A stretch of 64,000 nucleotides of DNA. It comes from Nesterenkonia salmonea (lineage in GTDB: Bacteria; Actinomycetota; Actinomycetes; Actinomycetales; Micrococcaceae). A program made the position numbers and the translations under genes. The stretch spans positions 1 to 64,000 of the forward strand of contig NZ_VAVZ01000017.1 of NCBI RefSeq assembly GCF_005771525.1, written 5' to 3'. The notes under the pieces are model-generated. The model was not told the origin of the DNA and ran no database searches. It saw only the letters and a list, made by a program, of their open reading frames with translations. Positions 25,718 to 33,433 of this stretch are shown here, in pieces. The first letter of the stretch is position 1; every line of letters begins with the position of its first letter.

Positions 25718-26641
25718 ATGGCCATCTTTATCGACCCCCCGGTCTGGCCGGCGCATGAGACCGTGTTTTCGCACGTGATCTCAGATGTCTCGCTCCAAGA
25801 ACTGCACCTGTTCGCCCGCAATGCAGCAATCAGCGACCGCGCCTTCGACCGCGACCACTACGATGTTCCGGCTCACCGGTTTGATGACCTCATCGCGTTG
25901 GGTGCAATACCAGTCAGCGGCCATGAGTTGGCGCGTCGGCTGTCAGGATCCGGGCTGCGGGTCAAGGCACGGGAACGCCCGGAGAAGGTGCGCCGCGGTC
26001 TGCTTCATCGTTGGCAGAAGCTTTCAGGACATGCCAATGACGACGCCGCCCGTGAGGCCTGGGAAACTGTGGGCCGCGACCTCTTGGCCCGTTGGAGTGA
26101 ACCGCACCGGCACTACCACGCGTTGCCCCATCTTGTCTCAGTGCTTCGGGTCAGCAGCCTCCTGGAACGATCTGGTGAAGTGGGTGAGGTAGAGAGTCGG
26201 CTGGTGGCGCTGGCTGGATGGTTTCACGATGCTGTCTACGCCGGGGCGGCCGGACAAGATGAAGAGGACTCAGCGCAGTTAGCTCAGCAGCGTTTGGACA
26301 CACTGCTGCCCGATGTGGAGATCTCTGAGGTCACTCGGCTGGTGAGGCTCACCGCCACTCATACCCCGCGGGCAGGCGACGTCGCCGGAGCGGTGCTGAG
26401 CGACGCGGATCTGGAGGTGCTTGGCCGCGATCGCGCTGAATATCGCCGCTACGCCACTCAAGTTCGCGCGGACTATGCTCATGTCCCAGAAGAGAACTTC
26501 TCTGCTGGTCGAGTACATGTGCTGCAGGGGCTCTTGAGCTCCACGAAGCTCTTCCACACTTCCACCGGCTACTCCCTGTGGGAGGCCGCTGCCAGACGCA
26601 ATGTCGAGGCTGAACTGAACGAGCTCGAACGGGGTGGGTAA
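25718..26641 (+). CDS. DUF4031 domain fused to an HD phosphohydrolase-like domain
   Basis: A 307-residue protein. Residues 1-85 match DUF4031 (MAIFIDPPVWPAHETVFSHV, DHYDVPAHRFDDLIALGA). Residues about 125-215 form an HD-like metal phosphohydrolase: HRHYHALPHLVSVL, WFHDAVY and a later ATHTPR. The C-terminal helices are usual for this HD subgroup. Both parts are found as separate genes elsewhere; fusing them suggests a shared substrate, perhaps a nucleotide. The ATG at 25718 matches the normal DUF4031 start; TTG 25703 lies too close to the GAGGTG. Confidence 0.78.
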   Translation: MAIFIDPPVWPAHETVFSHVISDVSLQELHLFARNAAISDRAFDRDHYDVPAHRFDDLIALGAIPVSGHELARRLSGSGLRVKARERPEKVRRGLLHRWQKLSGHANDDAAREAWETVGRDLLARWSEPHRHYHALPHLVSVLRVSSLLERSGEVGEVESRLVALAGWFHDAVYAGAAGQDEEDSAQLAQQRLDTLLPDVEISEVTRLVRLTATHTPRAGDVAGAVLSDADLEVLGRDRAEYRRYATQVRADYAHVPEENFSAGRVHVLQGLLSSTKLFHTSTGYSLWEAAARRNVEAELNELERGG

Positions 26642-26649
26642 CTCCATGA

Positions 26650-27222
26650 CTGAGGCGGGACGGCGTAACCCACCTGCGAGCAGGCGGTCATAGGGTACTT
26701 GAATCTGATCTCTACGCAATGGACTGGAACCCTGTGGTTCAACGTGCGGACGCTGACATTCCCGACGAGGAGCGGTTCCATGTGACGGAGGATGTGAGGC
26801 AGGCCTACCGGGAAGGGAAGCTGCCCGCTGATGTGGTGACGGAGCAGGAGAAGCTGAGCCGGGCGGATGCCGTTATAGTGCAATTCCCCTTGTGGTGGTA
26901 CGGAATGCCCGCGATCCTCAAGGGATGGTTCGACCGGATCTTCGTCAATGGCTTCGCCTTCGGCAAGGATGTAGAGACCGGGCAACGTCTCCGCTACGAA
27001 CAGGGCCCTTTCACAGGAAAGCGCGCGTTGGTCGCAGTGACTCTGGGGGACCGTCCTGCTTCGATCGGCCCTCGAGGGAAAAGCGGAGAGATCGATGAGC
27101 TGCTGTTCGGCCTTCTGCACGGCACTTTCGCCTACACCGGGATGAGTGCCCTGGAACCGTGGGCGCTACTTACCATATCGCCTGGAGAAACTGGACTTTC
27201 TATCCACCGCGAAGATGGTTAG
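26650..27222 (+). pseudogene. 5'-truncated NAD(P)H quinone oxidoreductase (flavodoxin-like)
   Basis: The frame encodes most of an NQO1/MdaB-type flavoprotein: HLRAGGHRVLESDLYAMDWNP, then ADAVIVQFPLWWYGMPAILK and GWFDRIFVNGFAFG. The homologous frame is open only from 26650, just after a TGA at 26647-26649, and contains no start codon before ATG 26719. The first strand and the FMN-phosphate loop (about 22 residues) are missing. The C terminus also diverges: after GMSALEPW the reading ends in an atypical short tail, possibly from a frameshift near 27160. I read it as a decayed gene; a product from ATG 26719 would lack the cofactor loop. Confidence 0.7.
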
Positions 27223-27273
27223 CCACACCGCCGATCTCACTCTCGAATCAGTTCTTTTGACCTCTCCGAGACG

Positions 27274-28014
27274 CTATTGCTCCGCGCGGCGAATAGTGGT
27301 CTCCAACCCGTCCAAAAGCAGCTGTAGCCCGAATTCGAAGCTCTCTTCCCAGGTGCTGTTGAACGTCTCGTTATCAAGGGCGGCCATCATCGGGAACCGT
27401 CCTGAGGTCATTTCTCTCTCAAGCGTGGGGACCTGGTAACCCCAGAACTCATCGTCGGTCATTCCGCTTTCCGAGGCCGCGTTGATCCACATCATCTCTT
27501 GGCGGACCGTCCCCTGGGCATATGAGTCCAAGACGGTGGCCAGGTCCATCTTGCGCTGGTCGCTTAGCGGCAGATCCTTCACTCCCGCCATAAACAGTTC
27601 TAGGTCTGCGACGCTATTGGGACCCAGGACGGGCCGGCTCCAATTGGCCTGCAGAGTCCACGGGTGATTCAAGTAGAGCCGCCGCCCCTCGTGCACCGTG
27701 GCGGTGAGGAACGTTCGCCAGTCTCCGCCGACCAACGAGAGCCGGTGCTGTGAGGGGCCGACCACGGAGTCGAGCATGAGGTTCAAAAGCTCAGTCTTGG
27801 ACGGGACGTACCGGTACAGCGACATTGTTCCCACATCCAAGACACGTGCCAGTCTGCGCATGGACAGTGCTTCTAATCCTTCGGCGTCCGCTAAGGCGAC
27901 TCCTGCTTCAACAATCTGGTCAAGCCTCAGCTTGGGCTTCGGGCCCTTTTCCGGCTCGGGGAGTCCGTTCCAGAGCAGCTGCAAGCTCCTCGTCAAAGGG
28001 TTCTGATCGTTCAT
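27274..28014 (-). CDS. TetR-family repressor (TetR_C_1 type)
   Basis: A 246-residue regulator. The HTH is near residues 35-80 (ALADAEGLEALSMRRLARVL, VGTMSLYRYVPSKTELL), followed by a ligand domain of the tetracycline-repressor C-terminal type. The ATG at 28014 is chosen for GGAGG upstream. It is divergent from an ABC export operon across a 105-base region containing an inverted repeat. This arrangement is classic for a drug-responsive repressor controlling its own gene and the exporter. Confidence 0.88.
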   Translation of the reverse strand: MNDQNPLTRSLQLLWNGLPEPEKGPKPKLRLDQIVEAGVALADAEGLEALSMRRLARVLDVGTMSLYRYVPSKTELLNLMLDSVVGPSQHRLSLVGGDWRTFLTATVHEGRRLYLNHPWTLQANWSRPVLGPNSVADLELFMAGVKDLPLSDQRKMDLATVLDSYAQGTVRQEMMWINAASESGMTDDEFWGYQVPTLEREMTSGRFPMMAALDNETFNSTWEESFEFGLQLLLDGLETTIRRAEQ

Positions 28015-28077
28015 TGCGCCTCCAGGAATTACACCCTTGTCTATTGCGCACACTGTACGCTAGTATTCTGCGTGCAC

Positions 28078-28097
28078 AGTACGACGTACGGCGTACT
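28078..28097. promoter_or_regulatory. Inverted repeat, candidate TetR operator
   Basis: AGTACG at 28078-28083 and CGTACT at 28092-28097 are exact reverse complements with an 8-base spacer that itself contains CGTAC. The repeat lies between the divergent TetR gene and the ABC exporter, just upstream of the exporter's ribosome binding site. Regulator binding is inferred. Confidence 0.5.
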
Positions 28098-28119
28098 AAG
28101 ATATTGGAGAGGCGCGCAG

Positions 28120-29088
28120 ATGACAGAACAACCAGCTGTGGTGGCACAAGGACTCATCAAGAGGTACAAGAGCAGCACAGCACTCGACGGTGTGGATTTG
28201 GAAGTTCCGCGCGGCACGGTCCACGGCCTGCTCGGACCCAATGGCGCCGGCAAAACCACCACTGTGCGAATACTGACCACATTGACCCACGCGGACGGCG
28301 GTAGTGCACGTGTGGCGGGCTGGGACGTTCAAACCCAGGCCCGAGAGGTTCGGCGGCGCATCGGCTTGACGGGTCAGCAGACAGCCGTTGATGACCTGAT
28401 GACTGCTCGACAAAACCTCACGATGTTCGGCCGGCTTTTCCGCCTGAGCACTGCTGATGCTCAGCGCCGTGCCGACGAGCTCTTGAACACTTTCGGTTTG
28501 ACCGACGCCTCCGGCCGGACCCCCAAGAAATTCTCAGGGGGGATGCGCCGCCGGTTGGACCTGGCGGCATCCATGATTCTGGCACCCGAGGTGCTGTTCC
28601 TCGACGAACCGACCACCGGCTTGGATCCAGCAGGGCGTCGGGAAGTATGGGAAGCGATCCGGCACCTTGCAGCACAGGGGACCACCGTCCTGCTGACGAC
28701 CCACTACCTGGACGAGGCCGACAAGCTCTGTGACCGCATCAGCGTGATCAATCACGGTAAGAACTTCGTGGAAGACACTCCTGCAGGGCTTAAACGCAGG
28801 ATCGGCGACGAGTGGCTCGAGCTTGTCGCCACAGATCCTTCCGAGGTGGAGCAGCTTGAACAGCTCATTAGGCGTGTCCTCGGTGCCGAGCCTGTCCTCG
28901 AGGACGCCGAGGCGCGGCTCAGTGTCTCCGTAAAAGACGGAGTGGCGGCACTGACTGCGGTAGCTGCGGAGATCAGTGCCCAACAGCTCGACATCGCTGA
29001 TATTGGACTTCGGCGCCCAACTCTTGACGAAGCGTTTCTGCACCTCACCGCCCCTGCCGCGGAGACCACCCTGGAGGAGACCCGATGA
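28120..29088 (+). CDS. DrrA-like ABC exporter, ATP-binding subunit
   Basis: A 322-residue ATPase: Walker A GPNGAGKTTTVRIL, signature KFSGGMRRRLDLA, Walker B VLFLDEPTTGLDP and the H-loop LLTTHYLDEAD. The C-terminal extension with GVAALTAVAAEI is typical of daunorubicin-resistance (DrrA) ATPases. It energises export by the permease encoded next. ATG 28120 is chosen for GGAGAGG upstream. The stop overlaps the permease start by four bases. Confidence 0.9.
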   Translation: MTEQPAVVAQGLIKRYKSSTALDGVDLEVPRGTVHGLLGPNGAGKTTTVRILTTLTHADGGSARVAGWDVQTQAREVRRRIGLTGQQTAVDDLMTARQNLTMFGRLFRLSTADAQRRADELLNTFGLTDASGRTPKKFSGGMRRRLDLAASMILAPEVLFLDEPTTGLDPAGRREVWEAIRHLAAQGTTVLLTTHYLDEADKLCDRISVINHGKNFVEDTPAGLKRRIGDEWLELVATDPSEVEQLEQLIRRVLGAEPVLEDAEARLSVSVKDGVAALTAVAAEISAQQLDIADIGLRRPTLDEAFLHLTAPAAETTLEETR

Positions 29089-29954
29089 CAACAACCCCAA
29101 CGACGACGCAAAAGGCTCATCACAAAGCCACGGGAGAGACATCCAGATCCAGGATGCTCTGGGGGATTCGCGACTGCTGGACCATTGTTCTTCAGGAGTT
29201 CACTCATCTGTTCCGCCAACCCTCGACCTTCGCCTGGCAGATCGGCTTCCCTGTGGTGATGGTGCTCATGTTCGTCTATGTCTTCGGCTCCGCAATGGAC
29301 GTCACGGGTCAAGGGGCTGGTGAAGGATATGTGGACTTCGCTATGCCGGGCATGTTTGCGATGACGATGGCGCTTGGGTTCATGGACACTGCCTACGCTG
29401 TGACGCACAACAAGGAGAAAGGTTTCACGGACCGTTTTCGGTCTATGCCGATGTCTTCCTCAGCGCCGGTGACCGGACGGGCGGTTTCGGATGTGATTCG
29501 CGCAGGTATCGACCTGGTGGTCATTGCCGGGGTTGCCCTGTTGATCGGGTGGCGCTCAGGTGGCAGTCTCGGTGCCACTCTGGCAGCTTTCGCTCTATTG
29601 CTGTGGCTTCGCTTGGCGCTCATTTTTGTGGGCATCTTCCTTGGGCTGTGCATTAGGAACACCGAGACGGCGGGGATGCTCTTTGCCGTTGCATTTCCCC
29701 TGGGCTTCATCTCATCGGTCTTCACCCCACCAGAGATGATGCCCGGCTGGTTAGGAGCCATCGCCGCATGGAATCCAGTTTCATCAACAGCTACTGCGAT
29801 CCGCGAGCTGTTCAATACTCCAGGCATCGAATATTTGGAACCTGCCTATTGGATTGACGGGCATGCCTTAGCGGCGGCGATCATCTGGCCTGCGGTGGTC
29901 ATGGCGATCTTCGTGCCGCTGGCTGTGCGCCAGTTCAAGAGTCTCAGTCGATAG
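29085..29954 (+). CDS. DrrB-like ABC-2 exporter permease
   Basis: A 289-residue ABC-2 type permease with a cytosolic N-terminal segment and six membrane helices; AVTHNKEKGFTDRFRSMPMS is the usual coupling region and SSVFTPPEMMPGWLGAIAAWNP is the signature of the DrrB/Wzm-like family. It forms a homodimer with the DrrA-like ATPase. Substrate unknown; drugs or lipids are usual. Expression should be governed by the divergent TetR protein. Confidence 0.9.
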   Translation: MTTTPTTTQKAHHKATGETSRSRMLWGIRDCWTIVLQEFTHLFRQPSTFAWQIGFPVVMVLMFVYVFGSAMDVTGQGAGEGYVDFAMPGMFAMTMALGFMDTAYAVTHNKEKGFTDRFRSMPMSSSAPVTGRAVSDVIRAGIDLVVIAGVALLIGWRSGGSLGATLAAFALLLWLRLALIFVGIFLGLCIRNTETAGMLFAVAFPLGFISSVFTPPEMMPGWLGAIAAWNPVSSTATAIRELFNTPGIEYLEPAYWIDGHALAAAIIWPAVVMAIFVPLAVRQFKSLSR

Positions 29955-30106
29955 TGCCTCACGGGGAGATTGCGCTCAATGCCGTGCCAGGCGGGTGGCG
30001 TTTAGATGGTCGAAGGTTCGGCGGCATATTTCACGTAGTGTCCTCAGTGCTCTGAAGACCCAGCCCGCGTGTAGTACCGATTGCTACTCCGTAGTAACCT
30101 GGCCGT

Positions 30107-30664
30107 ATGCATGTGATCTTCCGTACTCTGCTGATTCTGCTCAAGGCTCGACGCCGTCGCCGCACCACGCCTTGGGAAGCTGCGGAGATCACCCTGCGCG
30201 CTCTACCCACCGATGTCGACATTCTGATGCATATCAACAATGGTCAGTACTTCAGCCTGTTCGATCTAGGCCGTTTCGACATGATGGTCCGCTCCGGGTT
30301 GTGGGCAGGAGCCAAGCGACGGGGATGGAATCCGGTGGTCCAGGCCGAGCAGATCACGTTCCGCAAGTCAGTGAACTTCTGGACCAAATTCCAGATCTAC
30401 ACAAAGTTCATAGGTGTTGACGACCGCTGCTTCTATATTGAACACCGTGTGGTGGTGGACGGGGAGATCTACGTCCGGGCTCATGTAGCCGGCAGGCTCA
30501 TCGGCAAGAACGGACCTGTGCCAATGGAGGAGATCTTGGAAATGGCGGCGGAAACCGGGCACCCCGTTCCAGAGAATTTCCAAGTGAGTGACGACCTCAA
30601 GGCATGGCGTCAAGACTTTGCGCTCCCTGCGTCCCGCAAGCCCGCACCACATATCAGTTTCTAA
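30107..30664 (+). CDS. Hotdog-fold acyl-CoA thioesterase
   Basis: A 185-residue protein with a basic N terminus (LLKARRRRR) and a 4HBT/THEM6-like hotdog domain: DVDILMHINNGQYFSLFDLGRFD carries the catalytic Asp/Asn region, and QAEQITFRKSVNFWTKFQIY and FIEHR-like strands follow. It should hydrolyse acyl-CoA thioesters. It stands alone, preceded by a 150-base region in which I recognise no further feature. Confidence 0.82.
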   Translation: MHVIFRTLLILLKARRRRRTTPWEAAEITLRALPTDVDILMHINNGQYFSLFDLGRFDMMVRSGLWAGAKRRGWNPVVQAEQITFRKSVNFWTKFQIYTKFIGVDDRCFYIEHRVVVDGEIYVRAHVAGRLIGKNGPVPMEEILEMAAETGHPVPENFQVSDDLKAWRQDFALPASRKPAPHISF

Positions 30665-30729
30665 GCGGACGTTTCACGAGGGATCACGAAAGCCGTGCGC
30701 TGAAGCGATCGTTTGGCTAATGTTGAGCC

Positions 30730-31455
30730 ATGGAGCTCACCGTCATCTCAATCCGCCGATACCCGGTCAAGGCCATGGGCGGAGAATCCTTGCCTTTCGT
30801 CGAATTGGACAAGCGAGGACTCGTTGGGGATCGCTGGTACGCGGTGACGGACCAGGACGGAAAACTCGCTTCTGGGAAGGACGGTTCCCGTTTCCGCCGC
30901 CACGACGCCGTTTTTGACTATCGTGCACAGACCGAGGACACCACGGTAAGAGTCACGGGACCCCGCGGCACTTGGGCAGTCGATGAGCCCAAGCTGCGTG
31001 AGGACCTGTCCGCAGTCATAGGCGCTCCAGTGTCAGTGAGTGGTGAAACTGAGGTACCCCACTATGACGGCGGGGCTGTCTCGATCATAGGGAGTGCAAC
31101 TCTCGCCTGGATGGCACAGCAGTGGGGGATCAACGCTGACCCTCGGCGTCTGCGCGTCAATGTGGTCCTGCAGACGCAGAAACCCTTCATTGAGGAATCA
31201 TGGACGGGTCAGAGCCTTGACATTGGGCAAGGCCCTGACGGTGCCGTGCGCCTGTCAGTTCAGCGACGAATTCCGCGCTGCCGAACTATTGACCTTGACC
31301 AAGATGGAGCTCAGGCGAAGGGTCGGCTTCTGAAACTTTTGGGCCAACACCGCGAGATGTGTGCTGCCGTTTACGCCGGCGTCGTCGTTCCCGGTCGCGT
31401 TACCGTCGGTGATTCAGTCCGGGTGGGTCATCCCACCCCGCAGGTACAATCATGA
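30730..31455 (+). CDS. MOSC-domain protein
   Basis: A 241-residue protein with the N-terminal MOSC beta-barrel (IRRYPVKAMGGESL, then LVGDRWYAVTDQDGK) and the MOSC core with the conserved Cys 164 in RIPRCRTIDLDQDG. MOSC proteins bind molybdenum cofactor or transfer sulfur and relate to mARC-type N-oxide reductases. The stop overlaps the NERD-protein start by four bases, so the two are translationally coupled. Confidence 0.88.
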   Translation: MELTVISIRRYPVKAMGGESLPFVELDKRGLVGDRWYAVTDQDGKLASGKDGSRFRRHDAVFDYRAQTEDTTVRVTGPRGTWAVDEPKLREDLSAVIGAPVSVSGETEVPHYDGGAVSIIGSATLAWMAQQWGINADPRRLRVNVVLQTQKPFIEESWTGQSLDIGQGPDGAVRLSVQRRIPRCRTIDLDQDGAQAKGRLLKLLGQHREMCAAVYAGVVVPGRVTVGDSVRVGHPTPQVQS

Positions 31456-32369
31456 CGACGATGATGTGGCTGCTTGTCGCAGTTTTTGCCGCCGTGCTGG
31501 TTGGTGGTGGTCTCCTGGCCCGTCGCAGAGAAGTTCGCATCAGAGAAGCCCACTCAGCAGCGCTGGAATGCAGAGATCAGGAACTCAGCCAGGTGAGGGA
31601 GGAATCGACGCAGCGAGCTGAGTCGAGCAACCATCAGCTCACTCTCGTTGAGCAGACCGCCAAGGCACGGGAGCAGGCGCTTTCCGGATACCTGGCGAAG
31701 GCCCTGGACTATGACCTGCGATCCCGCCACAGCATTCTGAATGCCTGCCATAGCGAACAGCTCGACGGCGTCCTGTTGAGCAACGTGGTCTTCCTGAGAA
31801 AGAACCGGGCCGTTGGGGGAGACCTCTACCGGAGGCAGATCGACCACGTGGTGGTCACGTCCGAGAAGGTGCTCCTGCTTGAGAACAAGGGATGGAAAGG
31901 GCTGGTCTTCGACGGGGTGCCTCCCGGAACCATACATCCGGATCTGGGGGCCGTAGTGGGTCCGTTGCCTTCGAAAGACACGTTCGCGGTTCATATCGGA
32001 GGCCAGGACCGGTCCATTCGTATTGCGGAGGAGGCTCCTATTGACCAAGCCGCGAAACAAGCCCGGGACCTGAAGAACATTGCAGCCGAAAGCGGCGTCG
32101 ATGCAGGTTTCGTGGAGATCTGCGTGCTCTACTCGCACCCCCAAGTTCGCCTACATGCGCTGAGCCGTCAGGTCTCCAGAGGATGGCACGGACGAGTCAT
32201 CGACCTACCCCAATTGGATCAGGTCCTCAGGGCTGGCTCCGGCGAGCGGCGGGTCGACGTCGAGCAGCTCACGGGCCTGTTGGAACCGCTAGCGGGTGAC
32301 ATTGCGGGCTTCGGGTCCTATGAGTCCACCTGGCCCTCACGTTTAGCGCCCCGGGTTCAAGTCAGTTGA
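31452..32369 (+). CDS. Membrane-anchored coiled-coil NERD-domain protein
   Basis: A 305-residue protein: one membrane helix (residues 5-23), a charged coiled coil (25-80) and a NERD nuclease-related domain (about 120-235) with RQIDHVVVTSEKVLLLENKGWKG-like strands at 128-150. The acidic residue of the usual EIDHLVV motif is Gln here, while the ENKGW segment keeps its catalytic-type Glu and Lys. NERD proteins are thought to act in DNA processing, but few have been tested. Its overlap with the MOSC gene is unusual. Confidence 0.75.
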   Translation: MTTMMWLLVAVFAAVLVGGGLLARRREVRIREAHSAALECRDQELSQVREESTQRAESSNHQLTLVEQTAKAREQALSGYLAKALDYDLRSRHSILNACHSEQLDGVLLSNVVFLRKNRAVGGDLYRRQIDHVVVTSEKVLLLENKGWKGLVFDGVPPGTIHPDLGAVVGPLPSKDTFAVHIGGQDRSIRIAEEAPIDQAAKQARDLKNIAAESGVDAGFVEICVLYSHPQVRLHALSRQVSRGWHGRVIDLPQLDQVLRAGSGERRVDVEQLTGLLEPLAGDIAGFGSYESTWPSRLAPRVQVS

Positions 32370-32412
32370 TAGGGGGACGGAGCAGTTCAGAGGCCCGACG
32401 CTGCGTGATCAA

Positions 32413-33102
32413 CTAGACCTGACGGTCGCTGCGCCAACGGTGGTAAGCCATCACGGTCAGTATGCCCACCGCAACCCACCCGATGGCCACTGCGGCGCCA
32501 GTCATGATTGATGGGTCGGCGATGAAAGCTCCAATTGCCACTAGGGAGAACTGACCTGGGATGCAGGAAACCAAGCTCGCCAGCACATACGGAGTGTGTC
32601 TGACGCCGAACGAACCACTCCCATAATTGACCGGCCAGTAAGGGATACCCGGTATTAGCCGCAGCGTCGCTACTGCGTAGAATCCAGAGTCTCGAAGATG
32701 CTGCTCGACAGTGGCGCGATGCCTGCCCAGCAGCTTGATCATGGTGTGTTTGCCCAGGCCGCGGGCCACCCAATAAGCAATCCAGCAGCCCAACATGACT
32801 CCGACAACAGACAGAATGGTCCCTGCTGCCACGTCGAAGAGAATCCCACCAGCCACTGCCATGATTGTCACCGGGATAGGTGTGGTGGCTACCAACGCGT
32901 AGAGGCCAACGAAAGCAATCCATCCGGCCCATCCCAGAGCTTCGATGTTCCGCTGTATCACGTGAACAGGGGGGAGTTCCACATTGAATACGACCCACAG
33001 AAGCCCAAGCACCACGGCGCCTAGAGCTGTGTTGCGCAGAACTGAGACCCACCGCTCCTGATCATGGGCCGGGTCCTGCGGCTCATTGGGTTCGCTGGTC
33101 AT
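32413..33102 (-). CDS. TVP38/TMEM64 (VTT-domain) membrane protein
   Basis: A 229-residue protein with about six hydrophobic segments and the VTT core: GGILFDVAAGTILSVVGVMLG, then LRLIPGIPYWPVNYGSG and ASLVSCIPGQFSLVAIGAF. DedA-related VTT proteins act in lipid scrambling or membrane homeostasis. It converges with the NERD gene. Confidence 0.88.
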   Translation of the reverse strand: MTSEPNEPQDPAHDQERWVSVLRNTALGAVVLGLLWVVFNVELPPVHVIQRNIEALGWAGWIAFVGLYALVATTPIPVTIMAVAGGILFDVAAGTILSVVGVMLGCWIAYWVARGLGKHTMIKLLGRHRATVEQHLRDSGFYAVATLRLIPGIPYWPVNYGSGSFGVRHTPYVLASLVSCIPGQFSLVAIGAFIADPSIMTGAAVAIGWVAVGILTVMAYHRWRSDRQV

Positions 33103-33180
33103 GCAGGCCAGGCTACAGACGTGACAGAAGAGTCCACGGATTTCGGTTCCGTTGCGCAGCCGGGGGAACGGCGCGGTTGA

Positions 33181-33414
33181 TCAGAACCCCAGAGCTCGTT
33201 TCCGGTTCACTTTCCGGGTTGCCCGTCTAATGGTGAACAGGGAGATGATCGTGCCTATGTAGAGGAATCCGATGGTGATGAGAAACAGAAAACCCTTGAG
33301 GAACTTGCCGAGATAGAAGTACTGCAGGCCAGCGAGGAAGAAGAACCCCAGTAAAGCCAGCACGAACGCCAGGCCGGGATCCTTCTGTGGGCCGTCAAAG
33401 TCTCGGTATGCCAT
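33181..33414 (-). CDS. TM2-domain small membrane protein
   Basis: A 77-residue protein with two membrane helices: LAFVLALLGFFFLAGLQYFYLGKF and LKGFLFLITIGFLYIGTIISLF, joined by a short loop. The GLQYFYLGK turn matches TM2 domains, whose role is unknown. A highly basic tail (RRATRKVNRKR) follows. The gene lies 19 bases downstream of the ABC permease gene on the other side and may share its transcript. Confidence 0.8.
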   Translation of the reverse strand: MAYRDFDGPQKDPGLAFVLALLGFFFLAGLQYFYLGKFLKGFLFLITIGFLYIGTIISLFTIRRATRKVNRKRALGF

Positions 33415-33433
33415 GGCGTGAGTCTACCCCTGC

